64,000 nt of DNA, taken from NCBI RefSeq assembly GCF_902167145.1, contig NC_050103.1, positions 30,868,001 to 30,932,000 of the forward strand. Direction: 5' to 3'. Both the position numbers and the translations under genes were made by a program. Every line of letters starts with the position of its first letter. Positions within the stretch are counted from its first letter, which is position 1. Origin of the DNA: Zea mays (Eukaryota > Streptophyta > Magnoliopsida > Poales > Poaceae). The notes beneath the pieces were generated by a model. The model saw only the letters and a program-made list of their open reading frames with translations, ran no database searches and had not been told where the DNA came from. Shown piece after piece: positions 34,724 to 45,800 of the stretch.

Positions 34724-35592
34724 CTAGTGAGCAAACGAGGCAACGCTTGACTCAGGGGAAGGTGGTCTCCCTGAGCCAGCAGTGTCCAAGCTGGAGGCAG
34801 GCTCCTCTCCTCCCTCGATGTCGACATCCTTGTTGGCCTCCATGTCCTAGATCTCCTGGTGGTGCATATCCAGATGCTGGTTAGCCTCCGCATGCTGCTG
34901 CTGAGTGTTGATTAGCTGATCCTCGAGAACCTCGATGGTGTTCTCCCTGGTTCCCACTAGCTCCTCAAGCTCTTGGATCTCATTTGACAATTGTTCCACT
35001 TGTAAGTCTTTTTCCACCATCTCAGTGGACAAGTCTACCACAAGTTCCTCCCTGTTATCTAAGGTGATCTTGGTAGCCTCCAATAATGCCATTAGATGAG
35101 CCATTGCCTCTCCTCGCATTACTTGCAGACGATACATGGCATTCATACACAGCACCGTCAAGTGAGCAGTCTGACCTGGGTAGATAGCCCATATATCCTT
35201 GGCATGCTCCACTCGGTCCTTCCACATTGGGTCATCCTCCTTCTCCGTGGGGAACAAACCAATGGGGTGAGTGGACAGCTCCAAGGGATGGAAACCACAG
35301 AAGGTGGTCAGTCCATGAAGAGCAATCGCCTCGATAGTATCCTCAGCCCGGTATCCAAAAGACTCAGAATCCAGCAAACGCCACCTTGGCTGCAGGGGTG
35401 AGGCTCTAGGGTCATCCTCACCCTATAGCGGGGCACTCGGTGCTTCTCAAACAGCTGCACCACGTACTGGGGAGGCGTCATGTAACTAGCTCCCTGAAGT
35501 ACCTCCCACAAGATACGGGGGAAACCCTCTCGTGCAAGTCCGTCCATGTGGGACTGTGCATTCCCTTCGTCCGAGGATCCGTGAGAAGTCAT
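34724..35592 (-). pseudogene. orf0 of copy B, coiled-coil protein
   Basis: Homologue of the copy A and C orf0, with start Met at 35592 (MTSHGSSDEGN). It keeps the Gln and Arg codons that are stops in copy C (TPPQYVV and EKHRVPRY). A 1-base deletion at about 35394 (ggggtgag against ggggatgag in C) breaks the frame after LEPHP. The frame reopens at LDSESFGY and runs through the coiled coil. A CAG to TAG stop follows HHQEI at about 34847. The distal acidic tail is still legible to the natural stop at 34724-34726. Confidence 0.82.
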
Positions 35593-35996
35593 CTGTGTAC
35601 GGTTAAGCGTAAGTAAAAGAAAAAGAATTATAAAAAGAAAAGGGGTCGCAACTCAGCTTGTCTATAACTACGACAATGGTACTGGGGTACTTAAATTGGT
35701 CATCATTGTGTATTAGAGTTCTTACCCAATTATTAAGTAGTTTAATTAAGGATGCTTGCATGCTCATCCTGAACGACCTCACTTCAATTTAGAGGGAATA
35801 GGGGGGACTCCCATCCCTTATAGTAGCCTGTAGGGATTACTCAATTAGCCACCTAGCTACCCCTCTATCATCCTAAGGCTCCACGTCCTAGGTCTATCCT
35901 GATCGTCCTACGGTCTATCCAACATTTGTTTCTACCAAGTTTTACTTTGAAAAAGGATGGTATTTATAGTTTATTGATTCCTCTGTGGTGGTACGA
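35593..35996 (-). other. Leader of copy B
   Basis: Untranslated region between primer site and orf0. It shows the uninterrupted site into which S1 went in copy A (gatcgtcctacggtctatcc around 35910). No conserved ORF. Confidence 0.8.
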
Positions 35997-36008
35997 GCTC
36001 CGATACTA
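35997..36008 (-). other. Degraded primer binding site of copy B
   Basis: The minus strand reads tagtatcggagc, two changes from the copy A site, placed two bases from the LTR edge at 36011. Confidence 0.85.
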
Positions 36009-36323
36009 GCTGTGGCGGAACCGCCCGAATTATTCCAACTTAAGTGCCTAAGTCCCGCCTTAGAGGCTAGACCACACTTAAATGGGAATAACACGTCAGT
36101 CCCTCGGATCTAGTCCGACGAGGCCACTAACAGGATCAAGTACCACGTACTCACTCGATGGTGAGGCACAGAGCAAATACAATAAAGCATAAAACCATAC
36201 ATTGAGGAGTATTAAATTTATTACATCATCATCGGAGTTTCAGCAAAAGTAGTCGTCATTGTTTGGAATGCAGCGGAATAAAACTAACGATAAATAAACA
36301 GAGAGATAGGGAAGCCTGTCCCA

Positions 36324-37545
36324 TCACTCCTCATGCTCCTCCTCAGCCGAGGTAGGGTCCCACTCGACTGTCCAGCCCGGTGGCAAGATGGACGGCCAAG
36401 TCACTCTAGCAACCATGTCCTCCAGAGAACCTGTAAAATTATGCCACAAGCAAGGCTGAGTATACTAATACTCAGCTAGACTTACCTAGTGTGAGGAGTC
36501 TACTCCTCTACCTCTAGACATGCAGTTGTTTGGCTGAGGGGTTTGGTTGCCAAAAGCACTAGCTGAGTCTAAAAATCAAGTTTTAGCTTTGTCAAGTTTT
36601 AGTGTGACTCTCTTAATACTAAATGTGTACTATCTACTCATTCATGGTATCAAGCAATTTAGCAATCAACATCTTTTGCCACATCATCACATTTCCACTT
36701 GTTACTCAATGTAGTACAATGGATCAAGCAGTCTCATTAGCTGCGAGAAGCAGACGATTCGAATCGAGTTTTTATCCTTGCAAGGTAAACCTAAACACAC
36801 GATGTGGTGAGGCACTCCGTCCCCACACACATCAACCGTCCCCATCGATTCCCCGTCAGCAAATCAGGGCTCACCGCCTTGGCGTACAATGCCTCACTGA
36901 CCCCGACTGCCGTCGTGCAGTGACCGCACTTGTACCCACCATAACCGGAATGGGAGACCACGTCTCAGGTCATGTGAGGGGTAAAGTCCACTGCCAGGTT
37001 CAATCAGGTACTAGGCTTACCGATTTACCATATTTCTCGGCATGTGCTTAGTATGTTCAAACGCTTGACACAAGTATCCGCACGTTGATCCTTATTCCAA
37101 TTCAATCTTGTAGCCCACGCATCCCCATGGATCTGTGTCTACCAACCAATATCAGTATGATATGAAAGTAGATACAACCAAATTCCTGACCTCGCGCGAG
37201 TGCTAGAAAAATCACTCGACTTCTATCGAGATCCCTAATTAGCAAAGCAGCTACTCGACCTAGCATACTAGTATCCATCTCAAAGGAAATCCTGAGGTAA
37301 TGCAACAAGGGTTTCAGGCAACTCCTACACTTAAGTGCACAATACAAGCCTACAATCATTAAGTGTAGTAAAATAATATATAGAACTGGTTATGCATAAA
37401 CCGGGGGCTTGCCTTCCAAAGCTAGGGCAGGCAGATCCTCTGGGGCAGGCTCTGGTGCTGGATCTGGGGCTACCTCCTGAGCAACTCCTGGCTCCGGCAC
37501 GAGGATGTATTCTCCGTCCGCGAGGTTACAATCTATCGAATGCAA
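36324..37545 (-). other. Putative spliced mini-ORF in the 5' LTR of copy B
   Basis: Exon 1 ends at 37413 in GGAAG followed by GCAAGC and contains DCNLADGEYILVPEPG and alternating Pro-Ala-Glu. Exon 2 runs from 36430, after ttttacag, to a stop at 36324-36326 and contains EDMVA, TWPSILPPGW and EEEHEE. The phase-1 junction is as in copy A. In copy B an in-frame Met (MHISYSLHS) lies just upstream of exon 1, so an initiator is possible here without another exon. Confidence 0.5.
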
Positions 37546-39507
37546 TGAATAAGATATATGCATGCTATGATATGTAAAATTTATTAACAATTATGCCTAG
37601 TGAAGAAAAACCAAGTTAGTTGATAACTTAGGGTTTCCTTATCATAAGAGGCTCTTAGTGGTTTATGCTTACCAATTTAGGTTTGAGCTTTTGCCTAAGC
37701 ATAATGGATTAAGACTTGGATTGCCTCTTATATGCTTTAGTAGGCACTCAAGGGGTTTTGCTGGTTGGGTTAGGGTAACATTAGTCTCCACTATTAATTC
37801 CCCTTTTTTATTTTCTATTTATGAATTTTAGTGTGGGTTTGAACTACAACAGTGATTTGACTTTTTCTAAAAATTCTGTAAAAATTACAGTGCGTTACTT
37901 TTTGTCACTGCAGTCTGTCCTATAAATTTGAGGTCCAGAATAAATAGAATATGCCCTGGACAAAAATAACAAAAGTTGGGGCAAAGGGGTCACTTTGCAC
38001 TACAACTCTTAACTAGGGGTGGGTTCTGTACTAAGAGTCATTTTTGCTGGTATCTATAGGTAATAACATGCTTCTGTGCCAAAAATCACAGAAGGTTACC
38101 TAGTGGTTATTTAGTTATGATTTTCTAAATTTTAATGCTAAAAAGATACTTATAACCAACTTGTTATTTGAAAAATGTCAAACAGCAGAACTCATAATTT
38201 TTCTCTATTTACAATAACAAAACATTAGTTATCCAAGGTTTGGGGTGTTTTCTCCTCAGGGTTATTTTTCTAGGATTTTTCTAAGTTTTCCTTGTTTTCC
38301 TAAAATGAAAGGTATCTCCTTTCTCTTGTACTAAACAAAGGTATAATAAATTTTTCTAGTGAACTACACTGAATAAGGGAGCCAACAAAAATATAGGTGC
38401 TCCCTGGTTCTTATTTTAAACTATCTTTTATATTTTCTCTAACTTTACGCTAAAAATGATTTAAGTGGCAAACTCTACCTTAATTTGGTGTACAAAGGGG
38501 TTTATTATTTTTAGACAGGTTAGGAAGTGATTAAGTACTTCTCTGAATTTTCTTAACCCTAGTCTAATAGTGTAGCTATTTTTCCTTATTTTCTTTAGCT
38601 TTTGACCAGTTAATCAATTAAATCATAACTTTAAAGTTTTCTGCAACACTTAGGGGTTTTATATTTTTCCTAAGTAGTTTATATTATTTAGGATCTGGCA
38701 AAATTGGTTTGACTTGATTTAGATGAACCAAACTGAAGTTATGAATTTCTCAAGTTCTGTTGGCATTTAAATCAGAATATTTAAAAAGGTTTCCTGGAAA
38801 TCCACTTTGCACCGAAGACCCTGGGTTCTTTCTAAATCAATCCCTTCATTTATACCCCTGCGCCACTATTCCTTTGAGTCGCTGACAGTGCACAAAACCC
38901 CCTGCACTTTTCTTCTTCTCCCGTGAGGTCCCTCCCCTTATGAAAACAGTAACCGAGGAAGGAAAAAGGGCGGCGCGGCTTATAGGCAGCGAGACAGGTC
39001 CGGCGAGGGGCGGGGTTGGCTCCGGGAGGTCCTGGCGGTCACAGCGAGGTACGGCTCAACGACGGTGGTGGTCGGAATCGGCCGGTCCACGTGCGCAGGC
39101 GGGTGAACTCGACGGCGGCGAGTGCTCCGGCCTAACCACGGCGGCATAGGTCAATCCAAGGGCACGGGAAGCTTCACGGGGTGTTAATGAGTCGACACGT
39201 GCAAGGAATTGAAGAACAACTCACCGTGGAGCTCGATCTATGTTCACCGGCGGTCGGGTGAAGTCCGATGACCGTGGACTGGCTTCTCCGGCGAGGCAAA
39301 GTTCGATTCCTTGCTCGGGGAGCTTCACCGAGGCATGCACGGTCTACTCCGAGGGTCGGACGCGGCTGGGAGAGGCTCTGCTGGCCGGTCTACGGTGGCG
39401 GGGGATCGGGTGGCCGCGGGCACGCCGTGCGTGGGGCAATGCCGGTGATCTGGTGCTCCGGTGAGGTCGAGCGCGCGCGGAGGAGTACGGTCGAAGTCCC
39501 TAGGGGC

Positions 39508-39513
39508 TTTATA
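39508..39513 (-). promoter_or_regulatory. TATA box, 5' LTR of copy B
   Basis: The minus strand reads cctataaagcccct, at the same place as in the other copies. Transcription of copy B would start near 39480. Confidence 0.78.
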
Positions 39514-40379
39514 GGCGCGGGCGTGGGCAACGGCGCTGGCTCGGCTTTGGCACGATGCGGGGCACGCGGGGGCACGCGTCGGGCGTGCTCTGGCGAGCTC
39601 AGAGCGCGTCGAACACGTGGCTCTTTGTTTCTGTTCTTGTTCTACCCTCTGCTGAGCGGCCAAAACGTGCGGATCTTGCCCTAAGACTTGTGAGAGATCT
39701 CTTCCCTGCACCTAGGGCTACCTAGTTCATGTGAGTTCCAAGGGGAGATGTGGTCGGGTTAGAGAGATATGGGGGTGGGAAGTTGTCTTTGTCCCAGCTG
39801 TCCAAACCGAGACAAATCTTGTGCCAAGTCATGCCAAACGACTTAGGGTTGGGTTCAAACTTTTCCAGGGTGTTCTAGGGGTATTTTGGCGCTACTTTGT
39901 CAATTGGGCCAAGTGGTTTTGAGTTTGGGATCAAGGTGAACATGTTTGATCTTTGGAAAAGGGGTGGTTTTGGCCTTAGAAGAATTCTGATTTTTCTCTT
40001 ATGCTCAACCCTTTGGTGAACCTTTTGGGGCTTTTCTGAATTCTTTTTGGGGTCACTTTCTTACTATCATTTGTAGGGTATTAAGTGTACTACATCTTTT
40101 ATAATTGGCCCAAGTCATGATCATGTGGTTTTCATACCCTTTTGTTCATACTTACTTCTAGTGCTCCACTTGTCCAAAGGGGTTTGAATTAGGGTTTGGG
40201 CAATTCTCCCCATTATATGTGCATGATAAGTTAGGGCATGACATCTAAGATGGGTTGCACTTACTTAGGATCTTGAGTTCCAAGTTTGGAGTACTTTGCT
40301 CCAGTTAAACCACATGCGATGATGGGCTTGGCTTTTGTAGTCTTGAGTGAAGACCCTAAGTAACACCTGGGGTTTTAGA

Positions 40380-41030
40380 GGTGCTGCATCCAAGAACCCG
40401 GCCACTTTTTTCGAAATGTAGGCACATGAGAACTGGCCTCAGAGTGGGGCATGAAGCTGTAGCAGCCAAAGTTGTTGTGGTATTGCTCTTTTCTAGTCGC
40501 TTTCGTCCGATAAGACAACTCATGAATATTACAGAAGCACCTAGCATCTGGCTCTAACCCTTGACTCCTCATGGTCCCATATAAAACCCCAACTTTGATA
40601 AGAGCTTCAGAGGTAAGTTGATGAAGATATATTTCAAAAGTCTTCAGAACTTCGACCAACATCTTATGCAGTGGGAACCGAAGTCCAGCTTTCATGAAGC
40701 TCTTGAAAACCACCACCTCATTAGCTTTGGGAAGAGGAACTATATTCTCCCCTCCAGCCCTCACAATAGAAATATCACGAAAGTATAGCCTTTCATTGCT
40801 TTGATTTGCCCTTGCTTAACAGTTGACCTTCCAAAAACAACATGGCTCGGCCTCCATGGCCGATCTTCAACATCTTCATTTCCACTCTCTACGTCAAAAC
40901 TCTCACTATCGCTGGAGTTCTCAGACAACCCAGCCAACATCTCATTGGTGATTTTCTCCATATTGGTCTTCTCCATAGCTTCATAAAACCCGGCCAGAGC
41001 GGGGTCAGTGATCTTCTTCTCCTCAGCCAT
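40380..41030 (-). pseudogene. Antisense ORF of X, N-terminal part (Transposase_28-like)
   Basis: Starts at Met 41030 (MAEEKKITDPALAGFYEA), then an acidic Ser-rich stretch (SENSSDSESFDVESGNED), then VPLPKANEVVVFKSF, KAGLRFPLHKMLVEVLKTFE and KEQYHNNFGCYSFMP. These match the N-terminal half of the PF04195-type cereal family as I recall it. A small indel near 40785 breaks the frame between MKGY and FRDISIVRAGG. The frame ends at WPGSWMQH where copy B enters; the continuation is at 15110. Its orientation is opposite to the host element X. Confidence 0.77.
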
Positions 41031-41157
41031 TCAGACGATGGTTGGGCAGATGCCGAAGCTCAAAAGTCAATCAAGCTCGAGAAAGCAAAGAAAGTTAAAA
41101 TGCCACACACAGTACAAACAGCCAGACAGAACAGAAAATATTCACGACACAGGCTTC

Positions 41158-41164
41158 TATATAT
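41158..41164 (-). promoter_or_regulatory. TATA box upstream of the antisense ORF of X
   Basis: The minus strand reads gagcatatatagaagcctg, 128 bases upstream of the Met at 41030. This fits a promoter for the antisense ORF, with a start near 41130 and a 5' leader of about 100 bases. It is positioned between the ORF and the polypurine tract of X. Promoter function is an inference. Confidence 0.6.
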
Positions 41165-41307
41165 GCTCAGAGCCCCACAGCTCGGTGGGTCCCACGGGTC
41201 AGAATGACTCGCCATTCTAGCGAAAGGAAGGTGTTTTTCGGACCTTCGGCTAAAGGCCTTCGTTCTCGTCGCAGTCTGAATTTGTTACAATAAAACAAAT
41301 AAATACT

Positions 41308-41319
41308 GCAAGGGGCTAC
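41308..41319 (+). other. Polypurine tract of element X
   Basis: Reads gcaaggggctac immediately before the LTR start tgttggggg at 41320. It fixes the plus orientation of X. Confidence 0.75.
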
Positions 41320-41995
41320 TGTTGGGGGCCTTCTCCTTCCGAAGGTCCTCAAAAACATAATTAACCATTTGCTTTCAGCATAAGCAATTACAGGAAGCTT
41401 TGTCTTCAGGATGCAAGCCTCTCCCTCATGACGAAGGCATTCAAGATGAAGACAGATCTAAAGAGGATAAGAGTGAACGCCGAAGCTATCACCAGATGGA
41501 CAGTTTTGGCTCACAACGAAGATGAAGTACAATGATGATGCTGACCGAAGGAGGAAAAGACTACTTAGTCCTTAGTAATTTGTATTGTGATCATATATGC
41601 ATATTAGGGACATAAATGTACTTTTACTCGGGCTGCCTCTCGTGCCTATAAATAGGTGAACAGTAGCACCGTACTGTTCACGCTAAATTGTAATCATTCT
41701 CTCGCGTCTTCACCTTCGAGGAAGCCAAAGGTATCAATGTAATATGAATTCAGTTAATATTCATACATGTTTGGTGGAATGCAAATATGAAAGAATTAAC
41801 GAAATGCAGTTATTGTCTTCATCTTTTTGTATTTTTATTCACATATTAAATGATGAAGGTATGTCCTTCTTGACCTTCGTCTTATGAACATTATACCCAC
41901 GTGGAGATAATTCTTCAGAAGATAAAGGTCCGTAATAATTAACAATTTTCTCACCTTATTCTTGATTCACAGCATTTGAGAACAAGTGACCAACA
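41320..41995 (+). repeat. 3' LTR of element X (676 bp)
   Basis: Begins tgttgggggcc and ends gaccaaca. It contains a plausible core promoter ctataaataggtgaacag (about 41647-41664) and the Tat/Grande-like run gtactgttcacgctaaattgtaatc. Its partner 5' LTR is off-window. It directly abuts CACTA sequence, and the next bases ccgcc may be a target duplication whose other copy cannot be seen. Confidence 0.82.
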
Positions 41996-42017
41996 CCGCC
42001 TGTGGAAACAAGATTTC

Positions 42018-42260
42018 CACTGGCGATTTTCTTAAGCAACCGCCAGTGGAAATAACATTAGCACTAGCGGGGTGCTTAGAAAGTTTTCTTAAGCAACCCG
42101 CTAGTGAAAATAACATTAGCACTGGCGGGGTGCTTAGAAAGTTTTCTAAGCACCCCGCCAGTGCTAATTTTAATTCACTCGCGGTTTGTTTAAGGAAACC
42201 GCTAGTGAAAATGTTATCGCCATTAGAAATATTATTTCCACTAGCGGTTTCCTTAACATT
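42018..42260. repeat. Subterminal hairpin repeats of the CACTA element
   Basis: Repeated cactggcgg/cactagcgg words in both orientations. The cleanest is a perfect 22-bp inverted repeat, 42119-42140 with 42143-42164, separated by two bases (gt); the arm starts gcactggcggggtgc. A weaker hairpin lies at about 42061-42105 and another at 42018-42048. Such repeats bind the TNPA-type protein in known CACTA elements. Confidence 0.87.
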
Positions 42261-42299
42261 TCCCGCCAGTATAAGTTTTCCCGCCTTTTTTTCAAATTT

Positions 42300-42820
42300 T
42301 CAAACAAAACTGAATTTTATATTGATTAACACAAATTCTTCTGTTTACAATATATTCTTCTGTTTATAATAAATTATTCTGTTTACAACTATATATTCTT
42401 CTGTTTACAACCATAAATTTTCAAACAAAACTGAATTAAATACTATCATACATTCTATACATCAAATTATTCTATTTACAACCATATATACTTCACACAT
42501 TCTATACATCAATTGTTTTCACCTATGCCCTAGTAACTATCTCGTTTAAGAGATAATATACTAACTTCTATTAATATTATAAACTCTGTCATAGCTAATG
42601 TACTGGAAGCATCGTGATATTTCCCTTCAGCGGGAATGACCTCTTTTAATATGAATGTGCATAGGTCTTCAACTATACCATACAATGCACCTTCGGTCAA
42701 GTTCTCCAGATTTCCTTTTTGAAATTCCTGTAAAGGAAGTTTATAAACATCATCTATTCACACTCGATAACACATTTGCATCTTTAATGACAAATACAAA
42801 CATGACTATTACTAATAATA
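42300..42820. other. AT-rich stretch with ttcttctgtttacaa repeats
   Basis: Between the hairpin repeats and the last recognisable coding exon. Four loosely spaced copies of a word near ttcttctgtttacaa occur at about 42340-42420, with a duplicated flank (ttttcaaacaaaactgaatt) at about 42297 and 42418. Otherwise no gene is seen; it is probably the 3' untranslated part of the CACTA gene. Confidence 0.6.
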
Positions 42821-42824
42821 CCTT

Positions 42825-45800
42825 GCTAGGGTTTATGATGTATCGTTCGTTCATTCTCATAAACTCGCACGCATAGAACCCACATAGGACCGATCCTTGT
42901 GGTTGTTTGTGGCACTACATACATAACGGGAGATTGATTATTTAATTACAACATTGTGTACGATATGTGGTCATAAATTCACATACTTACCGGCTAGTGA
43001 TGATGGATGTCTAGTGGCACACATTTTTTGGACTTGTCGTACTTTTCACCTTTAAACTTATAGAACCTAAATGCTCTATTATCTCAAGTAGAATCTCCAT
43101 GTTATTTTAAAATTCTCATCGATATAAGTATGCATGCATAGAAAAGGCTTACAACTCTAAGATACTAAGGAATTTTGCATAGGTTGAAGGGTCGTAGTTC
43201 AAGGAGTCGAGCACCAGCACCTTTCCAACCTTAGGGTAAATGAGGAAGCATATCCAGTGGTCCCTGTACAAATCAAATTAATTTGTGTTGCATGTGTATT
43301 GAAATTATTAATTTTTATGCAAAATCACACTTACTTAAAGTTGTACGGGCCATTATGGCTTCCCTGTCTTGAAATTTAAGCATAGCATTTTCTATGTAGG
43401 TGGCGTATCTTGCTTCAAAATCCTTCTTCATAGTATTTACACACTTCTCAACTTCTTCGTCTGTCTTTCCCTTTAACTCTTCATTGTCTTTGCCGATTCT
43501 GAAAGTGTGGCTTTCCTCAGATATCAGTATTGGGTTCAGATACCCAATCCTTTTACCAGCACTAGCACTGGGCTTGGTACCGTAAAGGATCTCTTGTTGA
43601 TCATGTTGCATTCTACAAGTCACACGTTCATGTGTCATATATTGAAAATGTATACGACTCACTAATAATAATAACACATATATGTGGAAATATGAGTGAC
43701 ACTTACAGTGCAAACAGAGTCACAAGGTGCACATCGAGTTTCTGAAGGTTCACCATTAACCACATATCCTCGAATGCAAGAAAGACCTTTTCGTCCGAAC
43801 CAATAAAAGCATGGTCTGGTATATGCACACTAATGGCGTCAATGCCAACTAATGATGCACGCATATACCAGTCATGCAACCTTTTAATACCAGCAGGGAC
43901 CTTCCTTAATTTCTCAAGAGTTAGTAGAGGTCTGCCAGGCACATATTGTTTAGGCACATTTTTATAATCTGCCTTAGTTGGGATCTTTATCTTTGCAGCC
44001 ATTGCCTTAGCCTTTTCTGCAGACTCCTCGTGCTCGGCCAAATCAACAGTATGTGACGTGAGGTCCCGTGCAATTCCTTTCAAAAATCGAGCTGTGCCAG
44101 CAGTAGTAGCTTTACTCTTCTTTTTCTCGAATGTGGACAACAATTTTGGTACAAGGAATTTATATTTCTTTGATTGTCGTGAATCCCTTGATTGCTGTGG
44201 AGAAGGTGGTGGTGTCCTAAATGTTGATGCTTGTGGCGGAGACGGTGGGTTAGAAAAAGGATGAGGAGCAACATGTGAAGATTGTGGAGGTGATGATGGA
44301 TGTACAGGTACTAAAGTTTGAGGAGGCAGAGATGGTTGGGGATGAGACAACGACGACGTTGGTGGATCAACCAATTCGACATCCCTTCGAGGCCAAAAGA
44401 TGAAATTTTTGATGGCTTGTCCAAGTGTCTCGATTCCTTCGGGCCCAGGGATGTCTACCATGTCGTCCTCGGATCCTTAAACGACCGCCGTCACTTCTAC
44501 CCTACAATAATCATCTAGTATGTCGCTTCCATGAAACTTACGTCCTGGGATCGCAACGTCTGTTCCTAATTTCTTCATGTGATTATTGTTAATACCATAT
44601 CTTATAACTAGTGTGCACCTCACTGGCCTTGTTATGTCATCAACTGGATAACAGACCTTATTTCTCGTTGATGCGACAAAACTTGGGACGGTTGTACAAT
44701 CGGTGGAAGCCAGTAGTTGAGCTGCTAAAATTATTTGCAGCTGTGGAGTGGTCATCTGTTGAACAGACATGGCACTCGCCAACTACTGTATCAATTCTGG
44801 TAGAGGATTTGATAGCATTTGAGGCATCATGTCTTTGAACTCTTTCTTTGCCTCCAGCTTAAAATAATCTGACAACTCTTCTTTGTATCGATCAAGTTTC
44901 TTGTACAAACCTTCCCACTGTGGTCCAAATCCTTCCTTCCATCCTTCCTTAGACGAGATTCCTCGTACACGACCATGATGCGCAGGGTTCCTTCCATCCT
45001 TCCTTCCATCCTTCCTTAGGATGTCTCTCTCCTTTTGTGGCTTAAATGATCCTTGGCTCTGCTTAGCTACCATTGCATATATGTTTTTCGCAGCTTCTTC
45101 GACATTTGAATATCAAAAGATACACTCGCCTCAGTTTCCCTGGGTTTTCTAGCATGGATCCAATTAGCCATCCTTTCACCAAGTTGCTCGGAAAGTGTCA
45201 GCAACCCTACGGACTTCTTCTCGGCGTCTTCTTGTCTCCATTTATTAACATGACGCTTGTAACCACCTATGCCTAAGTGGTGGTGGTACTTGTTCTTCTT
45301 AGATAGTTCTGAATTTGCCTCGCTTAGAGATATGAATTCAGGGCTGCTCCTCTACTCTAAAAATACTGCCCACTGACCTTCTGAGATTTTATATTTTTTT
45401 GTCGGGTGTAGGCCTTTCTTTGCAAATTTTGTATTCATCTCAGACCTCCAGTTTCGAAAATTGATTGCAAGCTGCTTCATCATTTATTCCTTCACGAGTT
45501 CTTCTAAACCCCGAGGTAGAAAAAACCTCGTTAATAGCTTATTCCATATTTGATTCTTGACATCAACTGACACATCTTTCCAATATCGGATTGTGATGTC
45601 AAGATTATCCCTAAGAACCCAAGTTCATTCCGGAACTTAGGGAATGCCTCTTCTGGAGCTAGAGGCTGACCTTTCATGCTCACATCTGAGATTTTATATC
45701 TTTTGTCAGGAAACTGGTTCAGTCCCCTGTCACCTTTTTTCTGATCGCTCTGCTTCCTTTTCCTTGACCTCTCGGTGGTTGTATTGGTCGGTACAGGTGC

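Larger units (their letters stand above)
15111..40379 (-). mobile_element. Ty3/gypsy Tekay-like chromovirus, copy B (both LTRs present)
   Basis: Complete in outline: 3' LTR in two pieces (15111-16107 and 26389-29759), polypurine tract at about 29760-29771, polyprotein remains (29980-34418), orf0 (34724-35592), leader, degraded primer site (35997-36008) and 5' LTR (36011-40379). It splits the antisense ORF of X. The flanks atagt (before-insertion side near 15110) and ggtgc (from 40380) do not match, so no target duplication is recognisable. LTR-LTR mismatches in the first 490 bases are about 11 by eye, mostly transitions. It is a separate subfamily from A and C judged by LTR sequence. Confidence 0.92.
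36011..40379 (-). repeat. 5' LTR of copy B (about 4369 bp)
   Basis: Pairs with the split LTR at 15111-29759. The outer end has decayed: the minus strand begins tctaaaacc where others read tgtaacacc. It contains a TATA box (39508-39513), a GC-rich leader around 39000-39640 and the two-exon mini-ORF. One splice donor seen as gtaagc in the other LTR reads ataagc here (about 38980). Confidence 0.93.
14268..41995 (+). mobile_element. Tat/Grande-like Ty3/gypsy element X (3' part, heavily invaded)
   Basis: What remains visible of X is the two halves of an antisense ORF (14273-15110 and 40380-41030), its promoter region, a polypurine tract and a 3' LTR (41320-41995). Everything between 15111 and 40379 is copy B and its insertions. 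The polypurine tract next to tgttggggg at 41320 sets X on the plus strand, so the ORF runs opposite to the element. Grande-type elements of maize are known to carry an extra ORF in reverse orientation between pol and the 3' LTR; I recall this from the literature. The gag-pol part of X must lie left of the window. Confidence 0.75.
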
